Assembly: GCA_013215655.1 (NCBI GenBank)
Contig: JABSOX010000016.1
Location: 57,950-121,949, forward strand
DNA from: Colwellia sp.
Lineage (GTDB): Bacteria > Pseudomonadota > Gammaproteobacteria > Enterobacterales > Alteromonadaceae
Reading direction: 5' to 3'
DNA length: 64,000 nucleotides
Translations under genes and position numbers: made by a program
The notes under the pieces: model-generated
The model's input: the letters and a program-made list of their open reading frames with translations, nothing else
What the model was told of the DNA's origin: nothing
Database searches by the model: none
In this document: positions 57,696 to 64,000 of the stretch, one piece after another
Layout: every line of letters begins with the position of its first letter
How positions within the stretch are numbered: position 1 is the stretch's first letter

Positions 57696-58199
57696 ATGAC
57701 TATACTCTCGATGATTGTCGCTACAGCTGATGATCTTATTATCGGTAAAAATAATAAAATGCCATGGCACTTACCTGCTGATTTAGCCTACTTTAAACGA
57801 ACGACTTTAAATAAGCCGATTATCATGGGCAGAAAGACCTTTGAGTCTATCGGGCGACCATTACCGGGACGTCGTAATATCGTTATTTCTAGAGATTCTA
57901 CTTATCAAGCTGCTGGCGTAGAGTCAGTGACTTCCGTTGATGCTGCATTGGCATTGGTAGCAGATCTTGATGAAATAATGGTTATTGGTGGCGGAGCTAT
58001 TTATCAACACTGTTTACCTATGGCTAGCCGCTTATATATAACTCACATAAATGCGGAGATTGATGGCGATACAAAGTTCCCTGATTTTAATCAAAAGGAT
58101 GAATGGTTAAAATTATCTAGTGAAGTGGTTATTGCTAATGACAAAAATGCCTATGATTTAGATTTTTGTGTTTATGAGCGAAAAGAGCAGCATTTATAG
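57696..58199 (+). CDS. folA: Dihydrofolate reductase
   Basis: 167 residues. Motifs are IGKNNKMPWHLPADL with the catalytic Asp, FKRTTLNKPIIMGRKTFES, GRPLPGRRNIVISR and the nucleotide-binding IMVIGGGAIY. Reduces dihydrofolate with NADPH. The start is 17 bases after the MITE-like element, so its promoter is probably inside or created by the element. Confidence 0.97.
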   Translation: MTILSMIVATADDLIIGKNNKMPWHLPADLAYFKRTTLNKPIIMGRKTFESIGRPLPGRRNIVISRDSTYQAAGVESVTSVDAALALVADLDEIMVIGGGAIYQHCLPMASRLYITHINAEIDGDTKFPDFNQKDEWLKLSSEVVIANDKNAYDLDFCVYERKEQHL

Positions 58200-58342
58200 C
58201 AAGAGTGTTATTACCTGTAATCCAATTAACTGCCTGTTAAAGCCCTATATAATCTCTATGTGCGGTCATGTGATAGTGATATTGCTTACATAGACGCAAG
58301 TACTTATGATTTCTCGGAAACTTTATTTAATCGAGATAGCCG

Positions 58343-58410
58343 ACCGTTCGTCCTGAACATCGTTACTCTCTCACATCGACTTGCACGTAAGCACTAATGC
58401 CTAGGAGCGG
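58343..58410. repeat. Short dispersed repeat, copy 2
   Basis: ACCGTTCGTCCTGAACAT (58343-58360) and ATGCCTAGGAGCGG (58397-58410) match blocks at 11438-11455 and, inverted, 11407-11420. Confidence 0.35.
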
Positions 58411-58445
58411 CGATATGATTCCAACATACCGTATATCATATACAG

Positions 58446-58470
58446 AAAAACCGCTGAAATAGCGGTTTTT
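58446..58470. terminator. Bidirectional terminator between folA and the chemotaxis receptor gene
   Basis: Perfect arms AAAAACCGCT and AGCGGTTTTT with loop GAAAT; both strands end in T runs. Confidence 0.9.
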
Positions 58471-58505
58471 TACTTTATTAAAATTAAGTAGGCTACATTA
58501 GCATT

Positions 58506-60524
58506 CTATAATTTAAATTCTTGTACAGATTGTTGTAATTCTTCAGCAAGTTTAGCTACTTCATTACTCGACGCTGCTGTTTGTTGTGAGCCTGCAGTGG
58601 TTTGTTCGGCAATAGCAACAATAGACTCTAAATTAGTACTTATTTCATGGGCTACAGCGCTTTGTTCTTCTGCCGCTGTGGCAATTTGCGTACTCCGGTC
58701 ATAAGCTTCATGAACAGCATGGGTAATTGTTTCTAATGCCTTATCAGCTTCTTCACTTTGTTCTACACAATTAGCGGCTTGCTTTTTACCTGTTTCCATC
58801 ACCGATACTGCTTTTTCGGCACCGGATTGTAAGGCAATGATCATGGTTTGAATTTCTTGTGTTGATTCTTGTGTACGACTTGCTAGGGTTCTTACCTCAT
58901 CAGCAACAACAGCAAAGCCACGACCTTGTTCACCAGCTCTAGCTGCTTCAATAGCGGCATTAAGTGCAAGTAAGTTAGTCTGGTCGGCAATACCTCTAAT
59001 AACATCAAGAATACCACCGATAGAGGCGCTATCTTGTTGTAACTGATTAATGACTTGAGAGGCGTCTTCAACTTCGCTGGCGAGTAACTCAATAGTTTGA
59101 CGGTTACGTGCAGAAATACTTTTAACACGCTCTGCTTCATCATCGGCTTGTTTTATTTCGCCTAGTGCATCATTAGCACTTGAAAGAACTGTTTGTGAAG
59201 TGCTGCTCATTTCAGTTGTTGCCGATGCTGCTTGTTCAACTTGGGTACGTTGTTCTTGTATTGCCGTGGTACTTTGAGCCGTTACTGCCGATGTTTGTTC
59301 TGCGGCAGTAGCAAGTTGTGTTGAGCGACTGACAATGCCCTGAATAAGGTTACGTAAACTGTCTATAAGTAAATTACAGTTGCGAGATAGCTGGGCAAAC
59401 TCGTCATTGCCATTTTGATCGAGTTTACGTGATAAGTCACCTGACGCTACTATGTTAAGCATTTCATTTACACGACTAAGTGGGCGAGTGATACTAATGA
59501 GAGTGAACCAAGTAATGGTAATAGCAGTACCAATAGATATAATCATTATTAACCAAGTTTGTGCATTACCACTTTCGACAGAATCTTGAACTTGCATGCC
59601 TGCTTTTATTGTTGTTTCGCCAGCCATTTTTACTTGTTTAGAAAGTATTTCATTAGCTAGGTTAATGTCATTGTCAGCAGCAGCAAGTTTTAATGTTGCT
59701 TGCGCTAATGCATCCAATTGAGTTTTTTTACTTTCAAAAATACTGTCACTGCTAGTAATTAAAGTAGTGACTTCATTGAAGGCGTTGGTTAGGTCATCGG
59801 CAACATCACTGGCTTTATTGTTATTTAATTCAGACATGATGTCTTCAATAGAGGTTTCTATTTCTTTAAAGGCATTATTGATTTCACTTTCAACAATTCC
59901 AATAGCCTGGGGATCATCAATATCACGGTATTCAAAAGCTGAACTTACCATTGCATTTAGCAATGTTTCAATTCGTTCACCTAAACTCACAGCGCGCTGA
60001 AGTTTTGAACCAGCTAGATCATGATCAGCAAGGTCAAGCAACAAGGTTGCAGCATCATCTGCTTTCTCTTCGAGACTATCTACTTTATCAACCAATATAC
60101 TTTTTTGTTCAATACTTGTTTTTCGACTATTAAATACTTGGTTAACGTCATCTATAAGCTTGTTATAAACACTATCAACCTTTCTTAAATTACTACTTAA
60201 GGAAGCCTCAGATTGAATTATGACCTTCAATCCTTTTAACTCTGCGGTGAAATTTTTATGTGCACTATTAAATGTTTGTAGATTGTTATCTAATGGAGCC
60301 AATTCTTTTTGATAATAACCACGTAACGTCGCATTACCCATTTGCATTAATTCATGAGCTAACTTATTGCTTCCTTTCAACGTAGGTATAGCTAAGTCAC
60401 TTTGTTGCAAAGTAGCGTCATGAATTGTACTTAAATTTACCAATGATATTGCACTGGTTATGATTAACAAAATAGAAATAATGGCAAAGCCACCTATTAT
60501 CTTCATTGCTACGGTTAAATTCAT
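58506..60524 (-). CDS. Methyl-accepting chemotaxis protein
   Basis: 672 residues. TM1 lies near 8-30, a mostly helical periplasmic domain of about 290 residues (30-320) follows, TM2 near 325-345, then HAMP (about 346-400) and the cytoplasmic signalling hairpin with [20 protein letters not shown]. The long all-helical sensor suggests a helical bimodular or double four-helix type, which often binds small organic acids; the ligand is not inferable. The end lacks a CheR pentapeptide (it ends VQEFKL). Membrane receptor feeding CheA/CheW; no che genes nearby. Confidence 0.93.
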   Translation of the reverse strand: MNLTVAMKIIGGFAIISILLIITSAISLVNLSTIHDATLQQSDLAIPTLKGSNKLAHELMQMGNATLRGYYQKELAPLDNNLQTFNSAHKNFTAELKGLKVIIQSEASLSSNLRKVDSVYNKLIDDVNQVFNSRKTSIEQKSILVDKVDSLEEKADDAATLLLDLADHDLAGSKLQRAVSLGERIETLLNAMVSSAFEYRDIDDPQAIGIVESEINNAFKEIETSIEDIMSELNNNKASDVADDLTNAFNEVTTLITSSDSIFESKKTQLDALAQATLKLAAADNDINLANEILSKQVKMAGETTIKAGMQVQDSVESGNAQTWLIMIISIGTAITITWFTLISITRPLSRVNEMLNIVASGDLSRKLDQNGNDEFAQLSRNCNLLIDSLRNLIQGIVSRSTQLATAAEQTSAVTAQSTTAIQEQRTQVEQAASATTEMSSTSQTVLSSANDALGEIKQADDEAERVKSISARNRQTIELLASEVEDASQVINQLQQDSASIGGILDVIRGIADQTNLLALNAAIEAARAGEQGRGFAVVADEVRTLASRTQESTQEIQTMIIALQSGAEKAVSVMETGKKQAANCVEQSEEADKALETITHAVHEAYDRSTQIATAAEEQSAVAHEISTNLESIVAIAEQTTAGSQQTAASSNEVAKLAEELQQSVQEFKL

Positions 60525-60707
60525 TTGATACCACCAGTTGAACGTTGAGGTTATGTGTTAAATGGATAAATTTTAATGTGTTTTTATTATTATAATATTA
60601 AGTTTTTTATTTTGCTAACTATTATCTATCAATATTATAGAGATTAACCAGCATTTTGTAGTATAACAAGCAAATATACATTTTCATCTTTAGTTATTGC
60701 TTTTTCG

Positions 60708-61520
60708 TTAGTTTTTGCGCGCATGCTCTATAAATAGCTTTTTATCGTGCCATCGTAGTAATGTCAAATGGTTTCCCCAAACACAACCCGTATCGATAGC
60801 ATATATATTGTGTGGTGAACATTCTCCCATTAAAGATGCCCAGTGACCGAATATCCAATGAGTATGTTTAGATAAATTGATTAACTCATACCATGGTTTT
60901 AGGCTACTTGGAGCATTGCTGGGAGACTCTTTACAGTTGAACTCTAAACTTCCATTTAAAGTACAAAATCTCATGCGAGTAAGACTATTAATGGTATAGC
61001 GAAATTTTTCTACATCAGTATGTGCGTGCTGCCAGTCATGTGGCTGCTCTCCGTACATGTTTTTTAGCCACTGTGAACTTTGTGGCGATGTTAATTGTTG
61101 ATGAGCTATTTCAGCGTGTAAAATTGCTTCTTCAATTGACCATTGTGGTGATATGCCTGCATGTGACATATAAGTATTTTCATCGGGAAGTTTTTGAATA
61201 AGCGGCTGTTGGATGAGCCATGTCATCAATTCATCCACATCAACAGCATTAAGAAGATCTGTCAGTTGATCTTGTTTCTTTACTTTTTTAAGTCCCGCAT
61301 AAACCGCTAATAAGTGTAAGTCGTGATTACCCAATACAACTTTAGTGCTATCGCCAAGTGATTTTATGAATCGTAAAGTTGCTAATGATTTTGGGCCTCG
61401 GGCCACTAAATCACCTGCTACCCATAACTGGTCGTTTTCTTTACTGAAGCTGACTTGATTCAAAAGTGCTATAAGTTCGTCGTAACAGCCTTGTATATCA
61501 CCGACAAAGTAAACGGCCAT
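60708..61520 (-). CDS. apaH: Diadenosine tetraphosphatase ApaH
   Basis: 270 residues. Metallophosphatase motifs GDIQGCYDEL (near 7), GDLVARGPKS (near 36) and GNHDLHLL (near 62). Hydrolyses Ap4A to two ADP and can decap Np4-RNA. Two bases after apaG, the last gene of the surA-pdxA-rsmA-apaG-apaH operon. Confidence 0.97.
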   Translation of the reverse strand: MAVYFVGDIQGCYDELIALLNQVSFSKENDQLWVAGDLVARGPKSLATLRFIKSLGDSTKVVLGNHDLHLLAVYAGLKKVKKQDQLTDLLNAVDVDELMTWLIQQPLIQKLPDENTYMSHAGISPQWSIEEAILHAEIAHQQLTSPQSSQWLKNMYGEQPHDWQHAHTDVEKFRYTINSLTRMRFCTLNGSLEFNCKESPSNAPSSLKPWYELINLSKHTHWIFGHWASLMGECSPHNIYAIDTGCVWGNHLTLLRWHDKKLFIEHARKN

Positions 61521-61522
61521 TA

Positions 61523-61912
61523 CTAGTGTAAGCTATTAGGTTTAGCGAGTTGAAAAAGCGGGATGTTTACCAATCGCTTGTTATTATTGGCATCAATCAT
61601 TTGATAGTGCCCCTGCATATATCCGATGGGTGTCTTTAGAATACATCCGCTGGTATAAGTAAATTCATTACTCGGAGCTATGTCGGGTTGTTGACCAATT
61701 ACCCCTTCACCCTCAACTGTTGTTGTTTCACCATCAGCATCTGTGATCAACCAATATCGAGTCAATAATTTTACCGAGGTTGAACTATTATTGACAATAG
61801 ATATGGTGTAGTTAAAGATAAATTGCAAATTACCATCAATGATATGTTCGGTAATAAAGGTGCTCTTTATGGTGATATCAATAGCACTTTCAAACTCTTT
61901 TGAAGGCATCAC
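61523..61912 (-). CDS. apaG: ApaG (Co2+/Mg2+ efflux-associated protein)
   Basis: 129 residues forming a fibronectin-like beta sandwich: FIFNYTISIVNNS, LLTRYWLITDADG, EGVIGQQPDIAP and MQGHYQMID. Function is unsettled; mutants affect cobalt resistance. It overlaps the rsmA stop by one base. Confidence 0.95.
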   Translation of the reverse strand: MMPSKEFESAIDITIKSTFITEHIIDGNLQFIFNYTISIVNNSSTSVKLLTRYWLITDADGETTTVEGEGVIGQQPDIAPSNEFTYTSGCILKTPIGYMQGHYQMIDANNNKRLVNIPLFQLAKPNSLH

Positions 61913-62727
61913 TAGGTAATATCAACTGGGTTATCAACGATAAAATTAGCTAACTTAACAAAAGTATCTAAAGATAGGTTTTCAGCACGTAAAGTTGGAT
62001 CAATATCTAAACCTATTAACTGCTCGGCACTAATTAATTTTTTAAAGCTATTACGAATGGTTTTTCTGCGCTGGTTGAAAGCGGCAAGGCAAACGGTATT
62101 TAATGCTTTAATATCTTTTACTGGATTTTTAATTTCTTTATGCGGAATTAAACGCACAATGGCTGAGTCAACTTTGGGCGCAGGTTTAAATGCTTCAGGA
62201 CCTATTTCCATGACAGGTAATACCTGACATTGGTATTGTGTCATTATCGATAACCGACCAAAAGCTTTACAGTTTTCTCCTGAAGCCATACGCTGAACCA
62301 CTTCTTTTTGCAGCATAAAATGCATGTCTTTCACTTTGTCTTTAAAGGTTAAAAGGTGAAAGATTAAAGGTGTGGAAATATTGTAGGGTAAGTTACCAAA
62401 GATTCTCAAAGGCCTTTCTGCTGAGGCTAATTTAGCAAAATCAAAATTTAAGGCATCGTCCTCATAAATGGTTAAATGAGGTGCTAAAAAAGGATGATGA
62501 CGTAAACGATGAGCTAAATCTCGATCTAATTCTACCACTGAAATATCGCCAGCTCGTTCAATAACAGGTTCTGTTAAAGCGCCTAAACCAGGACCAATCT
62601 CAACTAAATTTTCTCCAGGCTCGGGGTTAATGGCATCAACAATTTTACTGATAATTGACTCATCATGAAGAAAGTTTTGTCCAAAACGTTTTTTTGCTTG
62701 GTGGCCTAAATGGATATTTTTACTCAT
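61912..62727 (-). CDS. rsmA: 16S rRNA dimethyladenosine transferase RsmA (KsgA)
   Basis: 271 residues. Begins with [19 protein letters not shown] motif [13 protein letters not shown] and catalytic NLPYNIST. Dimethylates A1518 and A1519 of 16S rRNA late in 30S assembly. Overlaps pdxA by four bases. Confidence 0.98.
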   Translation of the reverse strand: MSKNIHLGHQAKKRFGQNFLHDESIISKIVDAINPEPGENLVEIGPGLGALTEPVIERAGDISVVELDRDLAHRLRHHPFLAPHLTIYEDDALNFDFAKLASAERPLRIFGNLPYNISTPLIFHLLTFKDKVKDMHFMLQKEVVQRMASGENCKAFGRLSIMTQYQCQVLPVMEIGPEAFKPAPKVDSAIVRLIPHKEIKNPVKDIKALNTVCLAAFNQRRKTIRNSFKKLISAEQLIGLDIDPTLRAENLSLDTFVKLANFIVDNPVDIT

Positions 62728-63707
62728 GTTCTATTTTTTACCAAATTAATTGCTGTTTTTAATGCTTCAATAATACTGCCCGAATCGGCTTGGTTTGTTC
62801 CGGCAAGATCTACCGCTGTGCCGTGGTCTACCGAAGTACGAATAAAAGGCAGGCCAAGGGTTATATTTACGGAAGAGCCAAACCCTTTATATTTTAATAC
62901 CGGTAAACCTTGGTCGTGATACATACTTAATATCGCATCAGCATCCTTGAGGTACTTTTCTTGAAATATGGTATCTGCAGGTAATGGGCCGATAAGGTTC
63001 ATACCTTCACTACGTAATTCATCTAACGCAGGGTTCATCACTTCAATTTCTTCTTTGCCTAAATGTCCACCTTCACCCGCATGGGGATTGATGCCACAGA
63101 CATATATTGTCGGGTAGCTGATAGCAAATTTCTCAACCAAATCGCGGTGTAAAATACGGGTAACATGTTTTAATCGATCGGCAGTAATTGCTTTAGATAC
63201 GTAAGCTAAGGGAATATGTGTAGTCACTAAAGCTACCCGTAAACCTTCTGTAGCAAGCATCATCACCACGTCAGGACAATTTGCTTGATGAGCAAAGTAT
63301 TCTGTATGTCCACTAAAAGGAATGCCAGCTTGGTTAATTAAACCCTTATGAACTGGACCGGTAACAACCGCGTCAAATTCACCTTTCATATTTTTTTCAC
63401 AAGCAATTTTTAATGTTTCAACAACATAATGACCATTGTTTGCGTTTAATTCACCCGCAATAGCTGGTTCTGCTAGCTCAATGGGTAAAATCGTTAAGCA
63501 CCCTTTTTTTTGTGGTGTGGCTGGTTTGCTTGCATCATAATTTTCCAATGTTAACGGTAAATTTAACATTTTTGCTCGTTCAATTAACAAGCTTGGGGAG
63601 GCCACAACAACAAGCTGTACAGACCAGTCTTGTTGAGCAAGGGTGATTGCTAAATCAGGGCCTATGCCTGCCGGTTCACCCGGAGTTATGGCAATGCGAT
63701 AGGTCAT
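62724..63707 (-). CDS. pdxA: 4-hydroxythreonine-4-phosphate dehydrogenase PdxA
   Basis: 327 residues. Motifs are [50 protein letters not shown] and [11 protein letters not shown], including the metal-binding histidines. It acts in the DXP-dependent route to vitamin B6. It begins at the end of surA, which shares one base with it, and overlaps rsmA. Confidence 0.98.
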   Translation of the reverse strand: MTYRIAITPGEPAGIGPDLAITLAQQDWSVQLVVVASPSLLIERAKMLNLPLTLENYDASKPATPQKKGCLTILPIELAEPAIAGELNANNGHYVVETLKIACEKNMKGEFDAVVTGPVHKGLINQAGIPFSGHTEYFAHQANCPDVVMMLATEGLRVALVTTHIPLAYVSKAITADRLKHVTRILHRDLVEKFAISYPTIYVCGINPHAGEGGHLGKEEIEVMNPALDELRSEGMNLIGPLPADTIFQEKYLKDADAILSMYHDQGLPVLKYKGFGSSVNITLGLPFIRTSVDHGTAVDLAGTNQADSGSIIEALKTAINLVKNRT

Positions 63708-64000
63708 TATTTATCGCCTGATTCAAGTATTTCTATGTAGGCATCATCACGTGTTTCTTTCATCCAACGAGCGCTTTCCATACCAAACTTTCTGTTATAA
63801 AGAATGTTCTGTACCTTAATGGTATTCATTTGCTTGGTTGCGTCTAATGTACGGCGACCCGTTAGTTGGGTTAAATGCCAACCATAAGCAGAGCGAAAAG
63901 GTTTATGGTATTCATCGATTTTTAAGCTTGCCAAAACATCACGAAAAGCGGCATCATAAGTAGTAGGATCTGCCCAACCTAAATCTCCACCACGCACTGA
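63707..64000 (-). CDS. surA: Periplasmic chaperone/prolyl isomerase SurA, C-terminal part
   Basis: 97 residues remain; the gene runs off the window edge, and the frame is open to base 64000. [16 protein letters not shown] and the later [16 protein letters not shown] are the second parvulin domain of SurA, followed by the C-terminal helix. SurA guides outer-membrane proteins to the BAM complex. It is the first visible gene of the operon. Confidence 0.92.
   Translation of the reverse strand, partial: SVRGGDLGWADPTTYDAAFRDVLASLKIDEYHKPFRSAYGWHLTQLTGRRTLDATKQMNTIKVQNILYNRKFGMESARWMKETRDDAYIEILESGDK

Larger units (their letters stand above)
58200..58505. other. 306-base gene-free stretch between convergent folA and the chemotaxis receptor
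   Basis: It holds a bidirectional terminator at 58446-58470 and a copy of a dispersed repeat at 58343-58410. No coding frame is seen. Confidence 0.6.

Overview
The window looks like a piece of chromosome from a low-GC marine gammaproteobacterium of the Alteromonadales, most likely Colwellia or a close relative. This is inferred from gene content: the surA-pdxA-rsmA-apaG-apaH block, an ArcA regulator with a free-standing HPt partner, a FabY-type ketoacyl synthase, EF-P with EpmB, and long AT-rich intergenic spaces. No database search was possible. I see no tRNA, rRNA, CRISPR array, prophage or intact insertion sequence. One MITE-like element is present.

Layout. 1-6.4 kb: a DUF4136 gene cut by the window edge, a DUF3016 protein, epmB, a PAS-GAF-GGDEF-EAL protein and efp. 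6.4-8.7 kb: a PadR repressor, a permease-prefix membrane protein and a class C beta-lactamase-like hydrolase in one operon, with two palindromic operators. 8.9-10.9 kb: a divergent YeiE-type LysR regulator and YeiH-type transporter. 11.5-17.7 kb: cytochrome c', an exported haloalkane dehalogenase-like enzyme overlapping a tandem DUF1330 protein, an exported methyltransferase-like protein and a CadC-like membrane regulator. 18.2-25.9 kb: a CocE-type hydrolase, then a DUF2892 / outer-membrane barrel / LolA-like / RND transporter operon divergent from an ArsR regulator that has the two cysteines of persulfide sensors. 25.9-30.7 kb: a GlxA-type regulator, fabY, and a DUF342 (FapA) gene split by a one-base shift. 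30.9-38.3 kb: gltBD and folE2. 38.5-42.7 kb: an HPt protein, arcA, a sensor kinase and rsmC. 42.9-48.8 kb: a tandem DsbA-like isomerase, then a lysine riboswitch driving dapA, a short dapD, a lysA-like decarboxylase and an M14 desuccinylase, followed by a tiny DUF3012 lipoprotein. 48.8-51.4 kb: two lipoproteins and a Dyp peroxidase. 51.5-55.2 kb: argR and mdh divergently, a solute-binding protein and ispB. 55.4-58.2 kb: rplU-rpmA-obgE, the MITE-like element and folA. 58.5-64 kb: a chemotaxis receptor, then apaH, apaG, rsmA, pdxA and the 3' part of surA.

How genes work together. EpmB carries out the first modification step on EF-P, and the EF-P here has the target lysine at position 34. GltBD, ArgR, Mdh and the lysine operon cover nitrogen and amino-acid metabolism. 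The strongest new story is the lysine operon. A clear L-box aptamer precedes dapA-dapD-lysA homologues, and an AstE/aspartoacylase-type desuccinylase sits where the succinylase pathway would need DapE. Other points for follow-up are the +1 shift at UUU-UGA-U in the DUF342 gene, the predicted persulfide-sensing ArsR and its envelope transport operon, and the nested-palindrome MITE.
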